A stretch of 64,000 nt of DNA, from contig NZ_RCIZ01000012.1 in assembly GCF_003666685.1 (NCBI RefSeq), forward strand, positions 62,001 to 126,000. Reading direction: 5' to 3'. The notes beneath the pieces were generated by a model. That model was not told the DNA's origin and ran no database searches. It saw nothing but the letters and a program-made list of their open reading frames with translations. Made by a program: the position numbers and the translations under genes. This document shows, piece by piece, positions 47,913-56,816 of this stretch. Each line of letters starts with the position of its first letter. Positions within the stretch are counted from its first letter, which is position 1. Source of the DNA: Mesorhizobium sp. YM1C-6-2. GTDB lineage: Bacteria > Pseudomonadota > Alphaproteobacteria > Rhizobiales > Rhizobiaceae.

Positions 47913-49130
47913 TCACCCAACATCGTAGTTGTGTGTGTATACCAAATTTCCTGCATCGTCCCTTCTATCAGTACTTTTAATTCCCCAATAAGATGACGGA
48001 CCACCGCGCTCTGGCGACGAGTTCCATTTTTCTCTGAGATACAAAATCCAGCTTTCTCGCCACGAGGATTGTATCGCCCCATCTGGTCGGGAACGAGAAT
48101 TCAAGTGGCTGAACATATTACTTAGAGGCAGCCACTCATTTCGAGATATGTCAAACCTGAGCTGGCTCATTCCCATCTGCGCTTTGATGATACCGAGAAT
48201 GTTGAAAGAGAAAAAATTCGCATTTCGCAGGTACCTATCTGCCGCGTTACAGCAAGAGCGGAATCGGTTTAGATGAAGAAGATCATTGTCAGCGTATCCA
48301 AAGCTTACACCGCAAGACCGTGCGACGCGCTCCAAAGATCGCAACTGTTTGATTTTTGCATCTGCTGGCAAGACATATTCTCTACCAACTAGCTTCGCCC
48401 CAAGCGAGCGATACCGATCATTCAGTTTCGTATCTATCCTACGCAACTCGCTATATTGCTTGGAAGCCCGCTCCACCGGCAGCTTTAGGTATTCTGCTGT
48501 AACATGCTTCACGCCGACGGAAGCAAACATTCTTATTTGATTAGCAGCGGCTTCCTCCTGTCCCCAAATAATTGGCTGGAGTCTTAGCGAGACCGCAATG
48601 TCTCTAGAAGCCAGTTCCGCTGCAGCCCTTAGCCGTTCATCTAAGTTTGGTACGCCACGCTCCATTCCGGACTGCGTTGGCAGATCTCCGCCTGTGACAG
48701 AAATTCTCACATATGCATTGGCACCCTGAAGCGCGCGCAAATATGCTGGTTCGGCCGGCATTGCGCTTTTCGTGCTTATTACGAATGGATAATCAAATTC
48801 GCGTAGTATTTCGAGCGCTGCCAACGATACCGCCCACGTCTTCTCCCACGGGCTGAACGGATCGTTCATACCTCCGAACTGAATTGGGATGCGGTGGGCT
48901 AAGAATTCCTCGACCGCACCCCTAGCGAGACCAGAGTGTGCGCGTCGCAGCCTTTTAAAAAGTTGCCGTGGTGCTAACGATTGAGCCGGCCCATTGCCGA
49001 CGGCACCCCCTCGGGCCTTCGAGAAGCAATATGCGCACGAAAATTGACACCTGTTGTAGCTATCCAATCTGAGTGGAATGCTGCAGAACGGCAACTGGCT
49101 GGTGAGCGCAAGGTAATACTTGTAGCTCAT
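47913..49130 (-). CDS. Radical SAM protein (SplB/photolyase-like, COG1533 type)
   Basis: The 405-residue protein has a CX3CX2C iron-sulfur motif at Cys28-Cys32-Cys35 (YNRCQFSCAYCFSKA). It is followed by the SplB-like segment FGGMNDPFSPWEKTW and FDYPFVISTKSAM, as in radical SAM proteins related to spore photoproduct lyase. The C-terminal 120 residues have no family I recognise. The gene is AT-richer than its surroundings and uses codons such as ATA, AGA and TTA that its neighbours avoid, so it was probably acquired. It overlaps the preceding membrane-protein gene by four bases (ATGA). The substrate is unknown; a nucleic acid or a peptide are both possible. Confidence 0.85.
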   Translation of the reverse strand: MSYKYYLALTSQLPFCSIPLRLDSYNRCQFSCAYCFSKARGGAVGNGPAQSLAPRQLFKRLRRAHSGLARGAVEEFLAHRIPIQFGGMNDPFSPWEKTWAVSLAALEILREFDYPFVISTKSAMPAEPAYLRALQGANAYVRISVTGGDLPTQSGMERGVPNLDERLRAAAELASRDIAVSLRLQPIIWGQEEAAANQIRMFASVGVKHVTAEYLKLPVERASKQYSELRRIDTKLNDRYRSLGAKLVGREYVLPADAKIKQLRSLERVARSCGVSFGYADNDLLHLNRFRSCCNAADRYLRNANFFSFNILGIIKAQMGMSQLRFDISRNEWLPLSNMFSHLNSRSRPDGAIQSSWRESWILYLREKWNSSPERGGPSSYWGIKSTDRRDDAGNLVYTHNYDVG

Positions 49131-49855
49131 AATTCAAACAAATACCTAATAACGAAAATTATGTTCTGAATAACAGTTATAGCCGTCATCACTACGGCAC
49201 ATCCCAACGATACCCAAATAAAGTATCTAATATATACTTTAGACGCGGAATACCGTCCAAGTAGTTCCCAGAACAAATCCCTTTGCCTATCTTCAGATAG
49301 ACTCTCATTGATTGAGAGAACATAGGATTTATCACCGTAGACAAACGTCCACTTGGTGCCATCACCTTCAACTGACGGTTTCTCGCTTGGATTACCTGCG
49401 CTTGCTGTCGACTCCGCAAATTTCTTCGCCAGCAATCGTTCCAAGAACTTTTGTTGCTGTGAAATATCAAGTTTAGGGTAGGCGTAATAGGATTCCCAAG
49501 CCAGCCACCGAGGAGAATGTCCGCGTTCTGCATATGCAAGATAAGACGGATAACGTTGCATAAAACTAGGTGCACAAAAAGTATATATAAGGAACGCTAC
49601 AAAATACGCGAACGAGGCGAACCACAGTATAATCCAGCTAAACGGCAGCTCAAGATTTCCAAACATCATTAGTATGGGATGGCTGGCCTGGGCTGCGGAC
49701 ACGATGTCCAAGGTGTTGACAGCGAGTGGCGCGAGGGCGAACCAGCTGACAAAAAACCGCGTCAGCGCAGGATGGAAATACCTAGATAGGAATTGCCAAT
49801 GACTAGACTCATTGGAGAAGCGGGTCCAACCACTCTGAAAGCTTTGCCAGATCAT
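49127..49855 (-). CDS. Hypothetical three-helix membrane protein, partner of a radical SAM protein
   Basis: The 242-residue protein has hydrophobic segments at about residues 34-56, 65-95 and 208-238. A cytoplasmic-looking middle part of about 110 residues (ISQQQKFLERLLAKKFAE, TKWTFVYGDKSYVLSIN) and a short C-terminal tail (YLFEL) complete it. No family was recognised. Base composition is AT-rich like the radical SAM gene, with which it overlaps by four bases, so the two form a coupled pair. The pair has no other obvious partner on either side. The function is unknown. Confidence 0.7.
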   Translation of the reverse strand: MIWQSFQSGWTRFSNESSHWQFLSRYFHPALTRFFVSWFALAPLAVNTLDIVSAAQASHPILMMFGNLELPFSWIILWFASFAYFVAFLIYTFCAPSFMQRYPSYLAYAERGHSPRWLAWESYYAYPKLDISQQQKFLERLLAKKFAESTASAGNPSEKPSVEGDGTKWTFVYGDKSYVLSINESLSEDRQRDLFWELLGRYSASKVYIRYFIWVSLGCAVVMTAITVIQNIIFVIRYLFEL

Positions 49856-50034
49856 ATTCGAGAATCCGAACCGTTAATGCGAAGAGCATGTCAGCATGCC
49901 CAGACAGCGTGGTGACAGGAGCAAAGCAAGACTGTCCCAGTTTCGCAAGATGGATCATGCCGGGGAAAAAAATCGTAGATGTGAGTTCCGATTAATGGGG
50001 CGTCGCACATTAGGAGGGAGCTTACAACGATGAC

Positions 50035-50428
50035 CTACCCCCACACCACCTCTGCTCCCATCCCGCTCAGCCACCTATCCTTCGACACCAGTATCAGCCC
50101 CTCCACCACTGCCTGAGCCGCGAGCATCCGGTCGAACGGATCGCGATGTTCCGGGCCATACGAGCCCGCCCGGATCGCGTGCCGGGCGGAGAGCGGCAGA
50201 AGGTCGAACCCCTCCGCCGCAACCACTTCCTCGAACGCATTCACCAGCGGCGCGACCTCGGGCCAACGGCCCCGATAGTGCTTGTAGCTCGCTTCAATAG
50301 GCGGAAACCGTGCTGACAAAGACCCTATTGTCGGCGTCCTCCAGCAAGCGTCTCACCTTGATCGGCAGCATCGGGCTGTCCATCAGCCACCAGGCCAGGG
50401 TGTGCGTATCGAGCAGGCACCCTACCAT
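50035..50428 (-). pseudogene. VapC-like PIN-domain toxin, frameshifted
   Basis: The start ATG at 50428 overlaps the antitoxin stop (ATGGTAG). The N-terminal part MVGCLLDTHTLAWWL carries the first acidic residue of the PIN nuclease site and runs to VSTVSAY, then hits TGA at 50296-50294. Dropping one T near 50296 joins it to EASYKHYRGRW and on to DPFDRMLAAQA and LILVSKDRWL, which hold the remaining acidic residues, ending at 50035. The gene is otherwise full length for VapC (about 131 residues). As read, the toxin is dead unless the extra base is a sequence error. Confidence 0.82.
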
Positions 50429-50820
50429 TTGCCGTCGTTCGAATACTTGCCTTCCCAAGCCGCCAGTTCGTCAGCAGGCAGCGGATCGAAGAAGCTGTCG
50501 GGCAGCGACATCTGGCCTTTGAACCGCCCCGGCACGCGCTTCTTCTTTGCAGCCGGCGCGACTGTCGCAACAGGCTTGCCATTCTGCATGATGGTGAACT
50601 CCCTGCCCGCCTCCAAAGCCTGTCGTAGCCCCTTGATGTCGAACTCGGCTTGTCCGTCCTCGGCAAAGCCCGCCGGTTCCTTCCTGCCCGCGTCACGCAC
50701 CGGCACCAGCCGCACCGCCGGCTTGTTGCGGCGGGCGATGACGATCTCCTCCCCCGCCTCGGCGCGCGCGACGAGGTCGGAAAGCTGCGTCTTGGCGTCG
50801 TGCATGTTGATCGTGGCCAT
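50422..50820 (-). CDS. Phd/YefM family antitoxin of a type II toxin-antitoxin system
   Basis: The 132-residue protein has the Phd-type DNA-binding N-terminus (MATINMHDAKTQLSDLVARA, EEIVIARRNKPAVRLVPV) and a long C-terminal part ending in LPADELAAWEGKYSNDGKW that would clamp the toxin. A middle segment, FTIMQNGKPVATVAPAAKKK, resembles a second copy of the IARRNKPAVRLVP strand, so a partial internal duplication is possible. It overlaps the toxin start. The palindrome just upstream (50831-50848) is the likely autoregulatory operator. Confidence 0.88.
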   Translation of the reverse strand: MATINMHDAKTQLSDLVARAEAGEEIVIARRNKPAVRLVPVRDAGRKEPAGFAEDGQAEFDIKGLRQALEAGREFTIMQNGKPVATVAPAAKKKRVPGRFKGQMSLPDSFFDPLPADELAAWEGKYSNDGKW

Positions 50821-50830
50821 GGCGATAATG

Positions 50831-50848
50831 TAGCTAGAAACCTAGCTA
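50831..50848. promoter_or_regulatory. Operator palindrome of the toxin-antitoxin operon
   Basis: TAGCTAG and CTAGCTA form perfect arms around AAAC, ending 10 bases before the antitoxin start. The position fits repression by the antitoxin or the toxin-antitoxin complex. Confidence 0.65.
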
Positions 50849-50865
50849 GATACAATGGAACCCTT

Positions 50866-50925
50866 CCTTCTCCCCTTGAGGGAGAAGGTGGCCGAGCGAA
50901 GCGAGGTCGGATGAGGGGGGTTGGA
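50866..50925. repeat. Palindromic repeat CTTCTCCCCTTGAGGGAGAAGG, copy 1
   Basis: CTTCTCCC and GGGAGAAG pair around CTTGA, followed by TGGCCGAGCGAAGCGAGG and a GGATGAGGGG tail. It is a dispersed Rhizobiales repeat, in the same region as an inverted copy at 50951-51032. Confidence 0.7.
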
Positions 50926-50950
50926 AGGAATGAGAGGTCGGCGATCCTGC

Positions 50951-51032
50951 GAACACCCCTCATCCGTCGCCTTTTCTCCCGCTCACTGCGTTCGCGCGAG
51001 GGCGACACCTTCTCCCTCAAGGGGAGAAGGGA
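50951..51032. repeat. Palindromic repeat CTTCTCCCCTTGAGGGAGAAGG, inverted copy 2
   Basis: This runs ACACCCCTCATCCG... to ACCTTCTCCCTCAAGGGGAG on the plus strand, the reverse orientation of copy 1. The two copies face each other across about 25 bp. Confidence 0.7.
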
Positions 51033-51110
51033 GGGCGCGAAACCACGAGCAGTTTATCCACGCCCCTCCCCACCCGTACGATAATCCCGCCGCCTTGAAA
51101 GGAGGCGGCG

Positions 51111-52079
51111 ATGGACGGAACGGCGGCGATCAACCACAATCTCGAGGCGCTGAAGCGCATCCTGGCCGGCCTTGTCGCCATGGCCGGGCTTGGCTGCCTT
51201 TCCTCTCCCCTTGCGGGAGAGGATGGTTCGGCTCGGCGAGGCGAAGCCGAGCCGCTAGCCGAACCTGGTGAGGGGTCCGGCAGCCGTCCAACCCTGCCCC
51301 GCCATCTCCGGCTCGCCATATTGCGGCTGCTGCGTCCGGCCGAATCCGCCGCGCGGCGGCTGATCATCGCGTCCGCGCGCGGCATGACGGTGGCCCTGCC
51401 GCAGCCGCAAAAACGCGAGACCAAGCCCACGACCGTCGAGCCGCTTCTTCGCCGTTTCGGCATCGCCGTCGTCATGTCTCCGACCGACGTCGCGAGCGCC
51501 GCCGCTGCCAGGCGAATCGCCGCCTTGCGCGCTGCCCGTCCGCGAAAACCTTGCCTGCCGCTGTTCGACCCGCCACGCCGTTTCTCCCGCCTGCAGAAAA
51601 CCCGCATCGTCCCCGCGCACGCCGCCCCGCGCATCCTTCTGCCCGGTCTCGTCCAACCGTTTTCCCTCCCGCCGCCGCCCTCGCCCGACGACGCGATCGA
51701 CGCCACGCGGCTGGCCCTGCGCCTCGCAGCACTGGCCGCCGCGCTCGACGACCTGCCGGGACAGGCAAGGCGCTTCGCCCGCTGGAAGGCGCGGCGGGCG
51801 GCATCGATCCTCCCCTGCGAAGAGGTGTCCTCCCCGGGTCTTGCCTTCGGCAAGACCAAGGACTGGCTCCGGGACGGAGGGGGCGCGGCGGACACGCGCA
51901 AAGCACCCGGCCGCATCAAACGCGTCTCGCCCCTGCGTCCCGGTCGCCCGCCCGGCGGCCGTCTGTCGCGCTACGACCCGGCCGCAACCATCAAGCGCAA
52001 CGTCCGCGAGGTCGACGCGGTTCTGGCGCATGCCCATGCGCTGGCCCTCCACGCGCTGGAGCATCCCGACACGTCATGA
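51111..52079 (+). CDS. Hypothetical protein with a palindromic repeat inside its reading frame
   Basis: The 322-residue protein is Arg/Ala/Pro-rich and begins after a strong GAAAGGAGGCGGCG ribosome site. I do not recognise a family. It has a helical N-terminus (INHNLEALKRILAGLVAMAG), several basic stretches and a C-terminal helix (EVDAVLAHAHALALHALEH). Residues about 30-56 (SSPLAGEDGSARRGEAEP) are the translation of a palindromic repeat at 51191-51285, so the ancestral protein was probably shorter. No operon partner is evident. A nucleic-acid role is possible from the charge, but nothing supports a specific one. Confidence 0.65.
   Translation: MDGTAAINHNLEALKRILAGLVAMAGLGCLSSPLAGEDGSARRGEAEPLAEPGEGSGSRPTLPRHLRLAILRLLRPAESAARRLIIASARGMTVALPQPQKRETKPTTVEPLLRRFGIAVVMSPTDVASAAAARRIAALRAARPRKPCLPLFDPPRRFSRLQKTRIVPAHAAPRILLPGLVQPFSLPPPPSPDDAIDATRLALRLAALAAALDDLPGQARRFARWKARRAASILPCEEVSSPGLAFGKTKDWLRDGGGAADTRKAPGRIKRVSPLRPGRPPGGRLSRYDPAATIKRNVREVDAVLAHAHALALHALEHPDTS
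51191..51285. repeat. Palindromic repeat inserted in frame in a coding sequence
   Basis: CCTCTCCCCTTGCGGGAGAGG at its left end and GGTGAGGGGTCC at its right end match the ends of the same dispersed repeat family as the intergenic copies. Between them GGCTCGGC and GCCGAGCC pair. It is read through in frame by the gene at 51111. Confidence 0.6.
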
Positions 52080-52271
52080 TGCATGGCCGCCCGGGTCGGA
52101 TTTTCTGAAAATTTTCAATGGCCAGGCCGGACAAAAAGCCGGTGCGGCGACGATCCCGGCTGCCGGGACAGGGTGATCGGCCTTTGATCTTCGCCGGGCA
52201 GCGGCTACAACCGTCCTGCATGCATTTTTGCATGGCGGGCGGATAGTCCACGAAGCACAGGGAAAGAGAGA

Positions 52272-52736
52272 ATGGGTATCTTCGACAAGATCAAAAGCGC
52301 CATCTGGGGTGGAAAAGACGCGGCCGCGGCGGCGCCGACGACCATCGCCAGCACCTCCGCCAAGCCGGCGACCGCTTCGGCGACGGCTGCGCCTTCCGCG
52401 CCTGCGCCCGCTCCGAAGACGGAGTCCGCCGCCCCGGCTCCCGCGCCCACCAAGGCGCCTGCCCCCGCGTCGGCCGGCGGTGCGGTCGATGTCGCCGCCA
52501 TCCTCGACGCCGCGGTGAAGGCCAGCGGCCAGAAGCTCGACTGGAAGAAGTCCATCGTCGACCTGATGAAGGCGCTGAAGCTCGACAGCAGCATCGGCGC
52601 GCGCAAGGAGCTGGCCGACGAGCTCGGCTACACCGGCGACAAGAACGATTCCGCCAAGATGAACGTCTGGCTGCACAAGCAGGTCATCCAGAAGCTCAAG
52701 GACAATGGCGGCAAGGTTCCCGCCGACCTGCTCTGA
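52272..52736 (+). CDS. DUF3597 family protein
   Basis: The 154-residue protein begins MGIFDKIKSAIWG, has an Ala/Pro/Thr-rich linker (about residues 18-75), and a C-terminal helical domain with VDVAAILDAAVKASGQKLDW, KKSIVDLMKALKLD and ARKELADELGYTGD. This is the DUF3597 domain layout. The NMR-type small fold is known but the function is not. GAGAGA precedes the ATG. Confidence 0.88.
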   Translation: MGIFDKIKSAIWGGKDAAAAAPTTIASTSAKPATASATAAPSAPAPAPKTESAAPAPAPTKAPAPASAGGAVDVAAILDAAVKASGQKLDWKKSIVDLMKALKLDSSIGARKELADELGYTGDKNDSAKMNVWLHKQVIQKLKDNGGKVPADLL

Positions 52737-52853
52737 CGCGCTTGCCGGGCGTCAGGGAGTGTCAGCAATGGCTCATCCCCTGGCGCCCGGCCATGGACTT
52801 CCGGTGACGGAGAGGCCAACGGTTGCCGCGTCCGACACGAATAGGAGGTCACG

Positions 52854-53654
52854 ATGGCAGCTTCAGGAAAGATCAGGGCAGGAATGGGCGGCTGGACCTT
52901 CGAGCCTTGGGACACCTCTTTCTATCCCGAAAAACTCTCGAAGGCGAAGCAGCTCAACTATGCCAGCCGGCAGGTACCGACCATCGAGGTCAACGGCACC
53001 TACTACTCGACCTTCAAGCCGCCGACCTTCGCCAAATGGGCGGCCGATGCACCCGACGGTTTTGTCTTCTCGCTGAAGGCGATCCGCTTCGCCACCAACC
53101 GCCGCGTGCTCGCCGAAGCCGGCGAGTCCGTCCAGCGCTTCCTCGGCTCCGGCGTCTCCGAGCTCGGCGACAAGCTCGGGCCGATCCTCTGGCAGTTCGC
53201 GCCGACGAAAAAATTCGACGAGGACGATTTCGGCGCCTTCCTGAAACTGCTGCCGGAGAAGCAGGACGGGGTGAAGCTCCGCCACGCGGTCGAGGTCCGC
53301 ACCGACTCCTTCATCGTGCCCGAGTTCGTCGCGCTCTGCCGCAGGCACGATGTCGCCATCGTCTATGCCGACCACGAGAAGTACCCGGCGATCTCCGACG
53401 TGACCGGCGACTTCGTCTACGCGCGGCTGCAGACGGGTTCGGACGACGAGCCGACCTGCTACACGCCGAAGGCGCTCGACGCCTGGGCAAAACGCGCAAA
53501 GCTCTGGGCCGAGGGCAAGGCGCCCCACGATCTCCCCCGCGCCGATCCGGCGAGCGAAGCATCGGTCGAGCCGCGCGACGTGTTCGTCTATTTCATCACG
53601 TCGGGAAAGGTGCGCGCGCCGCACGGGGCGATGGCGTTCATGGAGCGCGTATAA
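52854..53654 (+). CDS. DUF72 domain-containing protein
   Basis: The 266-residue TIM-barrel-like protein carries the DUF72 features AGMGGWTFEPWDTSFYP, IEVNGTYYSTFKPP, PILWQFAPTKKF and AVEVRTDSF, and the FVYARLQTG strand. The family is very common in bacteria and archaea and has no firm function. AGGAGG lies seven bases before the start. The gene stands alone between a DUF3597 gene and a methyltransferase gene. Confidence 0.9.
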   Translation: MAASGKIRAGMGGWTFEPWDTSFYPEKLSKAKQLNYASRQVPTIEVNGTYYSTFKPPTFAKWAADAPDGFVFSLKAIRFATNRRVLAEAGESVQRFLGSGVSELGDKLGPILWQFAPTKKFDEDDFGAFLKLLPEKQDGVKLRHAVEVRTDSFIVPEFVALCRRHDVAIVYADHEKYPAISDVTGDFVYARLQTGSDDEPTCYTPKALDAWAKRAKLWAEGKAPHDLPRADPASEASVEPRDVFVYFITSGKVRAPHGAMAFMERV

Positions 53655-53777
53655 CTCCTTTGCACCGTTTGCCTGGACGGATGCGGCGTGGCATATTTCC
53701 TGCCAGCGCCGTGCAGTCGGCCTTCCCTCGAAAAACGCCGATCGACCTCGGGACCACGGCAGTTTGAGGAGCCTGTC

Positions 53778-54593
53778 ATGCCCACGGCCGACGAACTGCA
53801 CAGCTACATCATCAAGGGCGGAGAAGAAGGCCGTGCCCGGCTGTCCGTGCTGGCGCGGGTGCTGGCGCCGACAACAGAGGGCCTGCTCGACCGCTTCGAG
53901 CCGCTGGGTGGGCTGACAGTGGTCGACGCCGGATGCGGCGCCGGCGACGTGAGCTTCGAGCTGGGCGAGCGGGTCGGATCCGCCGGCCGGGTGATCGGGC
54001 TCGATCTCGACGAGACCAAGCTCGCATCGGCGCGTGGCGAGGCGGAACGGCGCGCGACCGTTCATGTGGAGTTCCACAGGAGCAGCGTGGTCGAGAAGTG
54101 GCCGGCGGAAGAGGCCGGCTTCGTCTACGTTCGCTTCGTGCTGACGCATCTGCCGGTGCCCGAAGCCCTGCTCTACCGGGCAAAGGAGGCGCTGTCGCCA
54201 GGCGGCGTCATCGTCGTCGAGGATATCGATTTCGGCGGCCATTTCTGCGATCCATACTGCGAGGCATTCTACCGCTACAGCGAACTCTACGCGGCCACGG
54301 CGAAGCAGCGCGGCGCCGACGCTTTCATCGGCCGCCGTCTCGCTAGGATGCTCGACATCGCGGGCTTCGCCGACGTGCAGTCCTCGCTCGTCCAACCCTA
54401 CGGTCATAGCGGCGAGGTGAAGCAGATTTCATCGCTGACGCTCGGCGCCGTCAGCGATGCAATCGTGGCGGCGAATCTTGCGACGGCCGAGGAACTCGCA
54501 AGCCTCAAGCTGGAATTGCAGGCGTTCGCGGCACGGCCCGATACGACGCTGGCCCTGCCGCGCATCTTCCAGGCATGGGGGCGAAAGCCGTAA
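53778..54593 (+). CDS. Class I SAM-dependent methyltransferase
   Basis: The 271-residue protein has the Rossmann methyltransferase motifs: motif I VVDAGCGAGDVSFELG, motif II acidic residue in VIGLDLDETKL, and motif IV around FVYVRFVLTHLPVPE. A post-core region holds helices with FYRYSELYAATAK. The start at 53778 (GAGGAG six bases upstream) encodes MPTADELHSYIIKGG; an open frame extends 30 codons upstream without a ribosome site. The substrate cannot be predicted. It is convergent with nnr. Confidence 0.86.
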   Translation: MPTADELHSYIIKGGEEGRARLSVLARVLAPTTEGLLDRFEPLGGLTVVDAGCGAGDVSFELGERVGSAGRVIGLDLDETKLASARGEAERRATVHVEFHRSSVVEKWPAEEAGFVYVRFVLTHLPVPEALLYRAKEALSPGGVIVVEDIDFGGHFCDPYCEAFYRYSELYAATAKQRGADAFIGRRLARMLDIAGFADVQSSLVQPYGHSGEVKQISSLTLGAVSDAIVAANLATAEELASLKLELQAFAARPDTTLALPRIFQAWGRKP

Positions 54594-54602
54594 TCTGCGG
54601 TT

Positions 54603-56105
54603 CTAGGGGGAGTCCAGAAGATCGCGCAGCAGCGGCAGAAGCAGGCCCGGAATATCCTCGGCGATCAGGCCCGGGCCGAAGCGCGACCCGGCCTCGGCAT
54701 GCAGCCAGACAGCTGCCGACGCCGCCTCGAAGGATGGCATCCCCTGCGCCAGAAAACCGGCGGTGATGCCGGCAAGAACGTCTCCAGAGCCGGCGGTAGC
54801 GAGCCAGGGGGCGGCATTGGCGTTGATCGCGGCACGACCGTCGGCGGCCGCAATCACGGTGTCCGGTCCCTTCAGGATCACTGTCGCGCCGGCGAGCGCG
54901 GCCGCCTTGCGCGCGCGGTCGACCTTCGATGCGTTTCGGTCGCGGGCAAGTTCCGGAAAGACACGGGCGAACTCGCCTTCATGAGGCGTCAGCACGACTT
55001 GCGGCGCGTTCTTTGCCTGGAAAGCGAGGAGAAACTCATCGCGGCGGCGGGATAGATGGGTCAGCGCGTCGGCGTCCAAAACGATATGACGAACGCGGCC
55101 AGCACTGGCCGTAACCAGCCCGAGCGCGAAGTCGCCGACGCTTTCCTGAAGCCCCAGGCCCGGCCCCAAGACAAGCGCGCCAGGCCCTCGCTCGTCCAGC
55201 CATTCAGCAACCTCCTCCGGCGAATCCGCCTTGCGGAGTATAATAGAGGTCAGGTGCGCCGCGTTCACCGCAAGCGCGCTGCGGGGCGACAGCAGCGTGA
55301 CCGCCCCTGCCCCGGCGCGTGCCGCGGCGATGGCCGTGAGCCGCGCGGCGCCCGTCGACGATATGCCGCCTGAGACCACGCCGACATGCCCGCGCGCATA
55401 TTTATGCGTGTCCGTTGCCGGCTGTGGAAACTCCCGGCCCCACAGCGCCGGCGTATTCTCGAAACAGGCCGGCCTGATCGTATCGAGCACCTGCCGCCTG
55501 ATGCCGATCTGGGCGATGCTCGTGTCGCCACAGAGTTCGCGTCCCGGCTGGAGAAGATGCCCGGGCTTCTTGCGGAAGAACGTGACTGTCAGCTCTGCCT
55601 TGAACGCCGTGCCGAGAACCTGTCCGGTCTCCCCCGACACGCCCGATGGCAAGTCGACGGAGATGACCGTCGAACCGGCGGCGGCGCATACCTCGATAGC
55701 CTTGGCCGCTTCGCCCTCGATCGCTTTCGACAGGCCCGCCCCGAACAGCGCGTCGATCACGATCGACCCCTGTGTTGGCGAGAACCCTGCCAGGGGGACT
55801 GCCCCTATCGGGCATTCATCGGCGGCAGTCGCAGCATCGGTGCCTTGTTTCGGTTTACCGAGCGCCCACAGCCGAACCGGCATGCCAGCCTCCCGCAGCA
55901 GCTTCGCCACAACATAGCCGTCGCCGCCATTGTTGCCCGGGCCGCAAAGGACGTCCGCAGCCTTCGCTTCAGGGTAGCGCTCGAGCACCAGAGCCGCGAC
56001 CGCGGAACCCGCGTGCCGCATCAGTCCCATGCCGTCGAACGGTCCGGCTTCGATTGCCAGACGGTCGGCTTCAGCCATTTCCTGAGGCGTCAACAACTCA
56101 TGCAT
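54603..56105 (-). CDS. nnr: Bifunctional NAD(P)H-hydrate epimerase / ADP-dependent NAD(P)H-hydrate dehydratase
   Basis: Nnr repairs hydrated NADH and NADPH. The 500-residue protein joins the YjeF_N epimerase domain (about residues 1-210: LTPQEMAEADRLAIE, VLCGPGNNGGDGYVVAKLL, SVDLPSGVSGETG) to a ribokinase-like dehydratase domain. The latter has KYARGHVGVVSGG, LTPHEGEFARVFP, the VILKGPDTVI loop and the ATP/ADP site ATAGSGDVLAGITAGFLAQG. Such fusions are usual in bacteria. It is divergent from the glnB region. Confidence 0.95.
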   Translation of the reverse strand: MHELLTPQEMAEADRLAIEAGPFDGMGLMRHAGSAVAALVLERYPEAKAADVLCGPGNNGGDGYVVAKLLREAGMPVRLWALGKPKQGTDAATAADECPIGAVPLAGFSPTQGSIVIDALFGAGLSKAIEGEAAKAIEVCAAAGSTVISVDLPSGVSGETGQVLGTAFKAELTVTFFRKKPGHLLQPGRELCGDTSIAQIGIRRQVLDTIRPACFENTPALWGREFPQPATDTHKYARGHVGVVSGGISSTGAARLTAIAAARAGAGAVTLLSPRSALAVNAAHLTSIILRKADSPEEVAEWLDERGPGALVLGPGLGLQESVGDFALGLVTASAGRVRHIVLDADALTHLSRRRDEFLLAFQAKNAPQVVLTPHEGEFARVFPELARDRNASKVDRARKAAALAGATVILKGPDTVIAAADGRAAINANAAPWLATAGSGDVLAGITAGFLAQGMPSFEAASAAVWLHAEAGSRFGPGLIAEDIPGLLLPLLRDLLDSP

Positions 56106-56776
<671 letters not shown>

Positions 56777-56816
56777 ACCAAGCGGTTATCAGGTCAACGA
56801 TTCAGGGAAGCAGGAC

